64,000 bases of DNA from NCBI GenBank assembly GCA_013399895.1, contig VXBA01004388.1, positions 566,814 through 630,813 of the forward strand, in the 5' to 3' direction. The first letter of the stretch is position 1, and the number at the start of each line of letters is the position of its first letter. Below, piece by piece: positions 25,672 through 36,350 of this stretch. The notes beneath the pieces are model-generated. The model saw only the letters and a program-made list of their open reading frames with translations, made no database searches and had not been told where the DNA came from. Both the position numbers and the translations under genes were made by a program. The stretch comes from Serilophus lunatus. Lineage: Eukaryota > Chordata > Aves > Passeriformes > Eurylaimidae.

Positions 25672-28600
25672 GTGAGAGCCGGGACCGGGGAATGGGAAAT
25701 GGGAATAAGGACCGGGAAATGGGAATGGGAACCGGGAACGGGGAACGGGGACCGGGGACCGGGAATGGGAANACCGGGACCGGGGAATGGGAAATGGGAA
25801 TAAGGACCGGGAAATGGGAATGGGAACCGGGAACGGGGAACGGGGACCGGGGACCGGGAATGGGAATAGGGACCGGGAACGGGGATCAGGGAACAGGGAA
25901 TAGGGGACCGGGAACAGGGAATGGGAACAGGGACCGAGAACCCCCCTGTCCCCCCTGTTCCCGGGGGATTCCAGGGCACTGGGGTGGGGCTGGGGTGGCT
26001 CCGGGTGGGATCGGTTTTCCCTTTTCCTCCCTCTTCCTTTTTCCCCCTCCTTCTTTCCTGCGCCCTCCTTCCTTTTTTCCTTTTTTGTAATTTTTTTCCC
26101 CCTTTTTATTCCTGCTGAAACCTTCTTTTCCAGGCATCTCCACTAATCCCACCTGTTTCTGCTCTCCTGGCTCCAGGATGTGCCCCTGGGAATGGTGTGT
26201 TTAACATTCACCTGGTGGCCTCCTGGAATAGTTTTCCCTTCCAGCTGAGCTCGTGTGTGCCCACTTCTCCAGTCCAGCAAGGAAAGGCTCCATCCCATCC
26301 TCCACCTGGTGATCCTCTCTCCTCCTGGGACGTGCCCATGTTCCCTTGGCAGAATGAAACAGGAATTCCAGGGAAAACCCATCCTGGTGCTCACACTGCA
26401 GTCCCTTGGTTGTCCCTGTCCGTGTTTGACACGGGCCAAAAACTTGTGTCTGTAGGGAAAAACCTCTTTTATCAGGGAAGGACTTTGCAGAGAAGAGGAG
26501 GAACGTCTTCCCTGAACTTCCTGCCTGGGAATGCCAAGGCCTTGTAGGGAACAAGGGACTTCTCCTGGTTTTGAGGTTAGAGAGGCAAAAACCAGCTTCA
26601 TTTTGTGCTTTTGCAGGTCCATGAGCTGGGTTAGGGTTGTGTGGCAGGGGGATCAGAGGCCCAGAATCCCAGACTGGTTTGGGTTCAAAGGGACCTTAAA
26701 TGTCATGTAGGACATGGAGCTGTGGCTGCCCCATCCCTGGAAGTGCCCAGGGCCAGGTTGGGGCAGCCTGGGATGGTGCGAGGTGTCCCTGCCCAGGGCA
26801 GGGGAGGGATGGGGTGAGCTTTAAGTTCCCTTCCAAGCCAAGCCATTCCAGCATTCTATGATTTCAGCTGGCAGGATTTCTTTCCCAGTCAGTTTTTTGT
26901 CCTCTCTCTCACTCCTGCTGTCTGTTAGAGATGCACTCCTGGTTTCCTTGGATTTCAGAAACCTGCTGGAGGATGGCTGGCCTGGTTTTAAGGCATCAGG
27001 ACCTAAAGGCCAGGCAGGAATATCACATTTTCAGGGCCAGAGCTTCTGTGTTGTGGTTTGGATTGGTCTCCAGCAAAGTGTCCCAGAAGGATCTGCCCTT
27101 GTGTTCCCTCTGCTTTCCCAAACAGAGGCATCTTCCCATAGGGAGCTGGGCCCCAAAAACCAGGAGCATCTCCACTCTTCTTTCCATAGAGGAATCCAGG
27201 GGAGCAGAACTAAGCTGGGCTGCCTGGACTCCTGTGTTACCCCTGGAGGATCATCCAACCCCAACCAGGAGTTTGCCTGGGTTTTAAAAATGGGACCAAA
27301 CCCCAGAAATTGCACATGAGAACAAATTAAACTTACAAGAGAGCCTCCAAATCTTGCAGAAATCTTTCTTACAGCTATTTTCTGTTGCTTTTGGGCTGGT
27401 TGGTCAGAGGAGTTTGGTTTCAGTGTTGATGAAAAGCAGCATCTGTGAGGCCTTGATCCCACCAGCATCAGCAGAAATACATGGGATTTTCCAGGACTTT
27501 CTAGCTGGAGAAAAGAAGTCAGGGTGACTTCTCTGCAGGGTCCTGTTTTCTGCCTGTGGTTGCCTTGTTGTTGCTTGTCTCCAGCTGCATTTCCATGAGC
27601 ATTCCCTTACAAAAGCAGGTGTTTGGGTGCAATCCCTGCTTGCTTTTGGGATGGGATCTGGTGGATCCTTTTTCATCCCAGGCTCTCTGAGTCCTGCCCT
27701 GGAGGTGGTGGTTTGTTGATGTGGTGGTTTATGGATGGATTGATCTTTTCTTCCCTCAGGGAGAGAATTCCAGAGGGTGAATTCTTCCCTGAATAAAGAC
27801 ACTTCCACAGGTTATCTTGGCATTGGAGTGAGGAGTTTGTCCCTTCTGTGTCCTGGATCCCAAGTCCCTTAAATCCCCAAACCCCAATTCCTTGAATTTC
27901 TCTTTAATCAGGCAGATTCCTTCTGATGTGTGGCAGTGAGTCATTTTCCCCTTTTTTTCCCTCATCTCACATCTCTTCCCAGCTACCTCCTGCACCACAG
28001 GGCTGGTCCCTTTAACAAGGGATGAGTTTTCCAGCAGCAAAGGGAAGGGGATGTTTTCCCAGTGGAATTCCATCTTTATAGAGGACCTTCTCTGCCTTTT
28101 ATTCTGTTATTCACTTTTTTACTACAAGGCTTATTTCACTTTTTGGTTCCCTTCCCTTCCCACCATCCAGATATCCCCTTTTCCTCCAGTGTTCCCATCT
28201 CAGCTCTTTGCTGCTGAGGTTTCTGTTGTATTGATCCACTTTATTTTTTGCATAGCACACTCCAATTTTCAGTTTGGTTTCTGTGCTTCTGTTAATTCTG
28301 TTCCCACAGATCTTATTCCTGGGCTATCACATGGCTGGGATGTTGTTGATTCCTTAAACAAAGTTTGTTGAGGGAAATATTTCAGGACTCTGTGTGTGTG
28401 TGTGGAGCTGCAGGAGGCTGAGGGGATGGATTGTCCTGCAGTGCAAAGCTGGAAAAAGTTTCAAAACCCCTCCCAAAGTGTGTCCTCCTCACAGTCTGAC
28501 TTGGCCTCAGGGTTTTCCTTCCTTTCCCTGGTTTAATTAGTCCTTCCACACCCTAAATCCTGCCCTGATGAGGCTCTTTTCCCAGTGGAATTCTGTGACA

Positions 28601-30456
28601 CTGAGGCAGGGTGAGGATTCCCTGCTCACCCAGCTCCAGGGGCTGTGTGAAATATAAAATATATATAAATATAAAATATTACTGTCCTGACAATGTCCTT
28701 CCCAATGCATGTGGCATCCTGGCAGTCCCAACCCCTGCCAGCTTGGGCCAAACATGGGAATGTTGTGTTGGATTCTTCCAGAAACGAGTGTGCCAAGTGC
28801 TGGAAGCCATCCCCAGGGAAACTGCTGCCCCTCTCCTGGACTGTGCCATGGAGCTGGAGCCCAGACAGAACCCCCCTGACTGTGGGCCTTGGGCAGCAAA
28901 GGCAAAGCCAAAGCCCCTGGTATGTTCCCACTCTCCACGTGCTTGTTACAAGATCACATTTTAAACACTTTTTATACAGAAAAATTCCACTCATTGCACT
29001 GTTTTTTCCCCCTTTCTGGATGGAGGTGTGTGTGCTTTTGTTCCTCAGGCTTTGGAAAACCGTGGGAGCAGAGGAGGTGTCCAGCCTTGCCCCAGATGTG
29101 CTGCTGGAGAGTCTGTAAGTGGCTGAGGCACAACCCTCAGGTCCAGAAAACATCAGGCTGACAAAAGCCACGAGGGCATTTCTCAGGAAGAAAGCAGGGA
29201 AATATTAAAAAAAAAAAGCAGGTTAATTTAACATTTAAATCAGTGTTTGCAGCAGCTGTTGGATGCCAACACACACTTCAAATTCCCCCTGAAAATCAGA
29301 GTTTGGGGAGTGACTGAAGCAAACAGGTTCCTCCACCCCATTTTTAATTGTCCTTGATTTACTGGATCTGGAAAAAATACCCAGGAATCTCATCTTAGTA
29401 CCTGGTTTTGCCTCTAATTGGATTTCTCTAATAAGTAGCCTAAAAATATTAGTCCTTTCAGAGCCAGAATGAGGGGAGCTGTGGGGGATGCTGGATGTTT
29501 GCAGGGAAATCTGGGATTTGGTGGGATTAGTGGCAAACTTTCCATTGGATTGTGTCAATTCATTCCTATAAAATGGGAACCAGCTCCAGGCCTGGCTGTG
29601 GGAAAATGGGAACCAGTGTGGGCACTTGGTGGGGAAAACTCTGGGATTAAAAGTCCCAAGACAGAGGAACATTTTGGGATTAAGACCCAGAATATCAAGG
29701 AGTTGGGTTTGTGGCATTCCAGAAGAGTTGGGGAAATTCTCACTGAATTTTGGAATCTCCTGACTGAGGGAAAAACATCATTATCCCAAATAATCATGGA
29801 ATAAAATAACCCCATTTCTTTGTTAAATCAGATCAACCTCACAGAGTTTTTTTCCTGTGGCCTAATCCTGAACTTGAGATAAAAGGTTAAAAAAAAAGCC
29901 CCTGTAGAGCTTCTCTCAGGACATCTTCCTAAATTGCCTTTATATTATTGGGTTGAGGTGGAAAATACTTTGCTCAGAGCAAATTTTAAAATTTGTTTCT
30001 GACTTTGAATATGTTTTTGTATAAAAACAACTGTGGTTTCTTCCCAGTCAGTTATTCATGGCCAGGAACAAGGCAGACAATACAGTTTTACTTCAATAAA
30101 TGTGGGAGGAGTTTTTAAGAAGGAAGATAATTTACCATTAAATAATAAAAAGCTACAATTTTTAACTTCATGTGCAAAACTGATTTCATAACTCCTGGTT
30201 CTTGTACAGATCACACTGAGCAGTTCCTTTAAAATCCCTATTTTTTAGGTGCCCTTTGTGAATAGAAAAAGGGAACATTGGTGCTGTTGCTTCGTGGAAA
30301 TGTGATTTAAAATAACAAACACTGAGCAAAAAATTTGGATTTTCCCAACCTTGTTAATTCTGTGATTCCCTGATTGTGTGATTTTGATGAGAACACTTTT
30401 AATGACATGAAATTTTGGCATTTCAGGGTCACTTCAGTCACATCCTGGGCTTCTAG
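25594..30456 (+). CDS. C10orf143: C10orf143 ortholog, small protein of unknown function, complete 4-exon gene
   Basis: Four exons (25594-25671, 28782-28919, 29049-29114, 30427-30456) joined at GT/AG sites, all phase 0, encode 103 residues and a TAG. From memory of the human C10orf143 protein (about 108 residues) three blocks match: KRVCQVLEA (human KRVCRRLEA), QPCPRCAAGES (human QPCPRCIAGES) and GHFSH at the C-terminus. The middle (residues 36-72) is Pro/Ala/Glu-rich and divergent. Cys86, Cys89, His96 and His99 form a CxxC-x6-HxxH pattern that may bind zinc. No signal peptide or membrane segment is seen. It is head to head with GLRX3, as in human 10q26.3. Function is not known to me; no homology search was possible. 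Confidence 0.85.
25676..25945. repeat. GGGACCGGGAATGGGAA minisatellite with a 95-bp duplication
   Basis: Starts right after the exon 1 donor of the C10orf143-like gene. The block from 25681 recurs from 25776 (offset 95), and the single N at 25772 sits at the junction between the two copies. Confidence 0.9.
26013..26110. repeat. Pyrimidine-rich low-complexity tract
   Basis: Nearly pure C/T for about 95 bases (TTTTCCCTTTTCCTCCCTC and onward) in intron 1 of the C10orf143-like gene. Confidence 0.85.
26664..26862. mobile_element. Two CR1 3' fragments in opposite orientation
   Basis: 26664-26716 is an antisense end (CAGAATCCCAGACTGGTTTG...GGACCTTAAA). From 26718 to 26862 is a sense fragment (GCTGTGGCTGCCCCATCCCT ... 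AAGTTCCCTTCC...CATTCTATGA). They abut, so the transcript could fold back partially. Both lie in intron 1 of the C10orf143-like gene; the rest of that intron (26863-28781) is unique sequence. Confidence 0.8.
28384..28404. repeat. (TG)n microsatellite
   Basis: CTGTGTGTGTGTGTGG run in intron 1 of the C10orf143-like gene. A short (AT)-rich tract follows at 28651-28680. Confidence 0.85.
28782..28919 (+). CDS. C10orf143: C10orf143 coding exon 2
   Basis: 46 codons after TTCTTCCAG and before CTG|GTATGT. It begins KRVCQVLEAIPRETAAPLLD, aligning with the human KRVC..LEA block, and continues CAMELEPRQNPPDCGPWAAK. Phase 0 at both ends. Confidence 0.87.
29049..29114 (+). CDS. C10orf143: C10orf143 coding exon 3 (CxxC motif)
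   Basis: 22 codons after TTTGTTCCTCAG and before TCT|GTAAGT: ALENRGSRGGVQPCPRCAAG then ES. QPCPRC.AGES is the strongest match to the human protein and contributes Cys86 and Cys89. Confidence 0.88.
30427..30456 (+). CDS. C10orf143: C10orf143 coding exon 4 (HxxH and stop)
   Basis: Nine codons plus TAG after GGCATTTCAG: GHFSHILGF. GHFSH matches the human C-terminus, which then differs (human continues with four other residues). The very short terminal coding exon would be missed by gene finders. Confidence 0.83.
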   Translation, partial: GHFSHILGF

Positions 30457-32590
30457 AAGTGGAGAGCTGGCAGAGGAGCAGCCCTGCTTTGCTCTGGGCA
30501 TCCCTCTTCCCACCCGGACACCTTCCCACCCCTCCCCAAACTGCCCTGGGGGCTCTCAGGGCACAATTATCATTCATTGGACACTTGGGAAAAAATGCTT
30601 CTGCTCTTGGGGTAACTCAGAATGTGTTGAGAAGGAAAAGCAAAGAGTGGTTTGGATGAGTTGGCCTGGCCCAGAGGCTCTGATGATGCCAGAGGTTTTC
30701 CTGGACATTTTACTCTTGGAAAAGCTCCTTTGGGCAGGGCAGGAGGACACAAATATCTTGATTTTTAGGGGGCTGCTCAGCTTTGCAGCTGTGAAGGCTG
30801 ATGAAAAATCCCTTTGTCTTTAAATCCCCCCCCCAAAAAAATATTGGGAAAGGCTTGGACTGGCCATCCACCATCCTTTGATTGCTTTGCCCAAATCATT
30901 GATGTCATTTTTGGGCTCTCACAGGGCAGAGTTGTGCAGTTTGGGGGGTGACCCTTCAGTTTTTGGGCAGAGTTTAACCCAAAAGTGGCCCAAGGGCATT
31001 TGGCTGCTGTTCTGAGAGCAGCCAGGAGCACCTTGACATCCAACCAGTGCCTCCCAAATTGTACAGATGAGGCTTTGGAGGGTCCTTCTGGGGCTTTCCC
31101 AGCCTGCCAAATCCTCAGGCCAAGCATTTGGGGGGCCCTAAAACCCTTCCCATGTGGTGTGGGGAGTTGGAGTGGTTGTTATTAAGGAGATATTCTTACT
31201 AAATGAGTGAATGTCCAATAAACACTGAATTTAATTAAGTAAGAGATGAGGGAATAAGTCTGTAAAGCAGACCTGCACTAAACAGGAACTGGGATTTTGT
31301 TGAGGGAAGATGAAATTTCCTGCAAGCCAATAAAAATGGGAGTTAAATTGAAAGGAAATATTTCCCAACAAGTCTTTTCCAAAGATGTGGAAGGTCAGAT
31401 TTTGTGGGGGATCCATTTTGACATCCCCTAATCTTTGGGGTTTTTTTTAAAAGCCTGGGAATCACAGCAGAATTAAGAATAAAAAAGATGGATAAGCATC
31501 AGCTCCTGTGCTGGAAAAGCTGAAACAGCTGGTTAAGGGTAAAGGGCTAAAAGGCATCTCAGAGTTTAGTTACTGCAAAATTACTCAAAACTGATTTTTG
31601 CTGCTTCAAGTGGCACAAGGAATGATTGGTACTGCTGAAAATGTGGTAAATATGGGCTGTTCCAAGAGAATGGCAAAAGCTGACTGTGATGGAAGAGTTT
31701 TGTCTTGGAATGTATTGGACCAAAGACATTTAAAGCACAGGGAATATCTGGATTATCCAACAAAGTGCTTTTCCTTTAAATCCCTCAGATTTGGTCAGGT
31801 GAGGAATCCCCAACTCACTGTTTAAATATTTCTTGGGTTGTTTTAAACTGTATTTTACTCTGGAATAAGGTAAAAGCAAGAACCAGGTGGCTCCCTTCTG
31901 GTTTTCCTTCTCCTCTTGGGTCCTGTGCCATTAAATTCTCCTTTGGGAGACTTGGGGGGTTTATTTTGAAGCCTCCTGGTTGCATTTGAGCCCCTCAATC
32001 CTGTGCTGAATGTCAGAGTGGTCAGAAAAGGGGGTTTTTGTGTTTGGTTTCAAGTATAACCTTGGCATTCTCCAGGGAGACAATAAAGGGCAAGTCAGAT
32101 TAAATCTGGAATGATATTTAAATTAAAAAATCCTGGTTTTTTACTAATTTCATCTGTGTTGAGGAGGAGTTTAATAGTTTGCTGCAGTGAAGGCTTTGAA
32201 TAGGGCTATTTTTTTAAATAAATGTAATTTATTTTGAGATTTGCCACAACCATAAAGGTACTGGGAGAGGGACAGGTGGGGAAAGGGGAATATTCATCCC
32301 CTTCAAGCAGATTTGTGTCAAATCTGCAGCAGAACCACAGAATTATTTTTGTATGCCTGTGAAATTTTGTTTTCTTGAGACAAAATTTATACTCTTTCTA
32401 TTTCCTAAAGCTGTGCTTTGTCCACAGAGTGACCAGAGCAATGAGTTATTTACATGTACATAGGGGAAAAAAAGGTCCTGCTCTGTTTTTAATTCAGGTT
32501 TAAACCATATAATTACTATTTTTAACTTTGTATTTTGTAAAATGTTCCTTGCAAAAGCAGAAGCATTAAAACCACTTTGGCTACAACATG
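30457..32590 (+). other. C10orf143: Probable C10orf143 3' UTR with candidate poly(A) signals
   Basis: No further coding exon is recognised. AATAAA occurs at 31217-31222 (about 760 nt past the stop) and at 32082-32087. A variant ATTAAA at 32565-32570 is followed by a GT-rich TTGTGTTATTT. The first is the most economical 3' end; the last looks the most like a typical cleavage context. Undecided. Confidence 0.4.
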
Positions 32591-32639
32591 GACTTGCCTG
32601 GTTGTGTTATTTCATTAAGGATTTCTGAGGTATAAAGGT

Positions 32640-32945
32640 GAATCAAACCTTTAATGATGATGATGATAATAATAAATAATATTTAAATAATAATTAATAA
32701 TAAATTTAATAATATAGAGTGTACAGTTATATATTTCTATAACAGGTATATGTAAATATCTGTTATAGAAATACATATATGTGTGTAATATATATAGAAA
32801 AGTATATATGTGTATAATATATTTTTATATATTATAGATATATATATTAATATATTTATATAATANAAGTATGTAATATATAATAAATATATTAAATACT
32901 ATAATAGAAATATATGTATATAAATGTAATATCAAATTGTTGTTC
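32640..32945. repeat. AT-rich low complexity with a perfect 14-bp inverted repeat
   Basis: (GAT)n, (AAT)n and (TA)n-like tracts. Arms 32732-32745 and 32760-32773 (TATTTCTATAACAG and its complement) flank a 14-base loop. An ambiguous base is at 32866. Confidence 0.85.
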
Positions 32946-33657
32946 TAGATTTGTCTGCTTTAGATGATGCTACTGTCATTTCCTTAACTCTTCATTTGAT
33001 GGTAATTCCATGTCCATTGGGTATCTTGACTGCCCAAAAACCATGGCAAAAAATCCAGATATTGGGGTTAGTTTAAGGGCAGGCTGGGTCTGACAAGCCC
33101 CAGAGCCAAGACTTGCACAACTCGTGTGTTGAAGTGATTTAATATATTTAAATGTATTTTTGTTTATTTCAAATATCATAATTTATTGAGCATGTTGGAA
33201 ATGGGTGCTGTCTCTGTCTAAATGAACTGCTGGAAAGCTCAGCAGCTCTCCTGGGATGGGAGGTGAGGTCCTGTGGGGGCACATTGAGGGTCACAGTCAC
33301 AATTCTCCCCTTGATTACTGGCTCTCATTAATTAAGGGCACACCTTGGCCTTGTCTCACACCCCACTTCCCTTCAGGCTCCTGGGAATGCACCCAGCCCT
33401 CTGCTCTGGGAAGGACCTGGAGCTTCCAGGGCTGGGGAGCAGAACTTTCCCCCAGGGGCCTTTTCCTGAGCACTGACCTCCACTGGAGGAGGGTCCCAGG
33501 AATTGGGACCCTCTTCTCCCAGTGCCTTGGCCAGGGAGCCACTGGTTTCCCACCTCCAGCCCCATCAGGACTCAGCCTTTCCTCCCAGCTCTGCCCAAGG
33601 AAGCAAGAAAACATTGGCCATTGGAGGACACACAGGAAGAAAGGAAAAAATCCCAGG

Positions 33658-34085
33658 AAAATGGTTTGGGTTGGAAAAGCCCCCTCCGACCACTGAGTCC
33701 AACCATCATCCCCAAGTGCCACATCCAAGGGTTCTGGAACCCCCCCAGGGATGAGGATCCCCCACTGCCCTGGGCAGCTGTGCCAGGGATGGACAGCCCT
33801 TTCCAGGAAGGAATTTTCCCTCAACCTCCCTGATGGAACTTGAGGCTATTTTCCTGTTGTGGGATCTCACACTGGGTTGGGGTAGAAGGACCTCAAAGCC
33901 CATCCAGTGCCACCCCCTGCCCTGGGCAGGGACACCTCCCATTGTCCAGGGGGCTCCAGCCTGGCCTTGGACACTCCCAGGGATCCAGGGGCAGCCACAG
34001 CTTCTCTGGGAATTCCATCCCAGTCCCTCCCCACCCTCCCAGCCAGGAATCCCTTCTCACTATCCCATCTCTCCTGCCCTCTGGC
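33658..34085 (-). mobile_element. Two CR1-type 3' fragments in tandem, both antisense
   Basis: 33658-33850: GGTTTGGGTTGGAAAAGCCC...CCATCATCCCCAAGTGCCAC..., the GGAAAAGCCC variant. 33866-34085: CTGGGTTGGGGTAGAAGGAC...CTCACTATCCCATCTCTCC, the GGACCT(C/T)AAAGCCCATCC variant as at 2320. Confidence 0.85.
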
Positions 34086-34551
34086 AGTGGGAGCCATTCC
34101 CTGTGTCCTGTCCCCTATCCCTTGTCCCCAGCCCAGCTCTCTGGCAAGCCTGGAACCCATCGTTCTTTTTCTTGGCTTTAACATTCCAAACCCTGTTTCT
34201 GGCCCTGATTTTCCAAGCACAGCCCCCACCAGACCCCTGAGCAGCCCAGCTGTGGATCCCAGCATGGGATCCCATCCCGTGGGGTGTGGGATCAATCCGG
34301 AGCCAACCTGCAGATGTTCCACCCTTGGTGGCTCTGCTTTGGCACCCCAGGTAGGTGGGATGGGCTCCCAGGGTCCTCAATTGATTGCCAGTTTTGTGCA
34401 GGGGCAGGTGAGGTGCTGTTTGGGTGTGATTATAGTGTTGTTACTGCAACAATTCCAGAAATCACTGCGTGATATTTGCTTGCAACACAGGGTGTCATTC
34501 ATGAGTTATACATAAATGGCAGCTTTACATATTTAAAAGGAACATGGACTG

Positions 34552-34682
34552 CTTCATATCTGAAGTATGTTTCCCAGGGGAGAACACCACCATTTGATCT
34601 ATTTTTGATTAAAATGTAAAAATTAAAAATTAAATCAAATGGTAGTCGAATTCCTTGGGGAAAACATACTTCAGTTATGAAG
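34552..34682. repeat. Near-palindrome (~50-bp inverted repeat arms)
   Basis: Left arm from 34552 (CTTCATATCTGAAGTATGTT, TCCC, ... ACCATTTGATC) is matched by the complement of the right arm ending 34682 (CTTCATAACTGAAGTATGTT, TTCCCC, ... ACCATTTGATT). The loop is AT-rich, about 34600-34632. It could be a small inverted-repeat DNA transposon remnant, an ancient conserved palindromic repeat, or a structured RNA. Confidence 0.85.
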
Positions 34683-35009
34683 TATTCCCTGTAGTAACCT
34701 TGAGAATCTTACAGCTGTATTGTCTCATCTGTAGGTGGTCTTTTTATGTCTCACATAATTAAAATGAATTGCTGTTAGAGAACCCCTACTACTGCATACA
34801 GATTTATGAACCTTGAGGCACCTCCATTCCCAGACAAACAGGGAGAGCAGGAGCTCCCTGTGCAGATGTGCCAGGGCTGGGCAGGTACTGGGAAGGGAGG
34901 GGTTTACTGGGAAAGCCTTCCTCTGCCTCCCAAGGGTAAACAAGGAGTGTGCTGTGAAACCAGGCTGCATTCCCAGTGAGGACTGGGGTCTGGAATGGGA
35001 ATGGACAGG

Positions 35010-35200
35010 AGCCCTGAGGTTGGAAAAGCCCTCCCAGCCCCTGGAGTCCCCCCTGTGCCCCATCCCCACCTTGACCCTGAGTGCCACGGCCAGTCCTGTC
35101 CTGGCAGGGATTGCAGAGAATTCCAGGGACCCCTGAGCCTCCTTCGCTCCAGGCTGAGCCCCCCCAGCTCCCCCAGCCCCTGCCCAGCTCCCTGCCCTGC
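35010..35200 (-). mobile_element. CR1-type 3' fragment, CCCCTGGAGTCCCC family
   Basis: GGTTGGAAAAGCCCTCCCAG, CCCCATCCCCACCTTGACCC, then GGCAGGGATTGCAGAGAATT and CTGAGCCTCCTTCGCTCCAG; antisense. Confidence 0.8.
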
Positions 35201-35324
35201 CCTGCACACCCTCCAGCCCCTCCCTGTCCTAAAGGGACAAGAAGTGACCCCAGGAGGGAGGTGCCAAGTGCTGCTGGAGAACTTGGTTCAAATATTCAAG
35301 GAGCACTTGCTGTACTAAGCAATG

Positions 35325-36245
35325 GCTAATATGCCACCAGAACAAGATTGTGAAATTGGATTTACTAGGAAAATGTGCTCTACAAAATCTAATGCAACTT
35401 ATTTCTAGCAAGCAGCTTTATCAGGCTGCCTTGGAATATGGGAATGTATATTTGATAAGATTAGAGAATAGTAGGGATCAGAAAAAATAAGACTGTAGAC
35501 TTTGCATTCCCATTTTCACATAGCTGAAGGACAAACATGTCATTTATTTTGTGTTTGGTTTTGATTCTCATAGTCCTGTTAATGTACCCACAGCAGTGGC
35601 TTGTGACTGTGCATCCTGCTCAGGCTCTGATTAAAACTTTCTAGCATACATTTTGACAAAAAAGAAGTGGATGGAAGGGAAATGCTTGGATTTGTAGAGA
35701 AAAGAAAACAATTGTAACAATGAAAATATCAAGTCAGAGGGTTCCACAGTGCCTTGTGGAAACATTTTGTAATGAGCAGCAGGAGCGTTCAAATAATGTA
35801 AAACTTAAAAGAAAATGTCTCTGATCTTTGAATTTCTTTAGAGAGGGGAGTTTTTAATGTATAATCAGACTAAAAATCCTCCTGTAATTGCACAGTGAGA
35901 GGCCTGTGAAGTTTAGGAAAGGCTGCAGATGGGATACAGCCCTACAGAAGCAAGAAGACTTCTCCTAATCTCTGGAGTCAGCACTGTGAAATCAGCCTGA
36001 GGTTTCTGCCTGTTCCACAGGGGATGTCTTTCCATCTGCTGTGTTGCCACCTGCTGCTGGCCACTCGTGGTCACTTTTTAAGAGCAGTTACAGGGAAATT
36101 GGCTGTTTCAGGACATTAATGCCCAGTTCATGCTGTACTTTCTTCCCCTTTCCACTTGTTCCAGGTCTGGCCGTGCTCAAGAGTCTGTCCAGCTCCTTGG
36201 GAAGCTCTTCCCCCTCAAATCCTTAGATTAACATTTACTTCTTAA
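35325..36245. other. Unique AT-rich block, no gene
   Basis: Low-repeat sequence free of CR1, with CTAATATGCCACCAGAACAA and GATAAGATTAGAGAATAG style words. It is a candidate for conserved noncoding sequence by appearance only. Confidence 0.3.
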
Positions 36246-36249
36246 TTAC

Positions 36250-36350
36250 AGGGAATCCTGGAATGGTTTGGGTTGGGAGGGACCTTAAAGCCCATCCTGT
36301 TCCACTATCCCAGGCTGCTCCAACCTGGCCTTGGACCCTTCCAGGGTTAG
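36250..36350 (-). mobile_element. CR1 LINE 3' fragment
   Basis: GGGAATCCTGGAATGGTTTG...GGACCTTAAAGCCCATCC...GGCTGCTCCAACCTGGCCTT, antisense, with an internal deletion of the GGGCAGGGACACC block. Confidence 0.85.

Noticed and set aside
24774..25979. 401-codon minus-strand open frame
   Set aside because: It crosses a CR1 end and GC-rich minisatellites and is antisense to C10orf143 exon 1; low-complexity composition.
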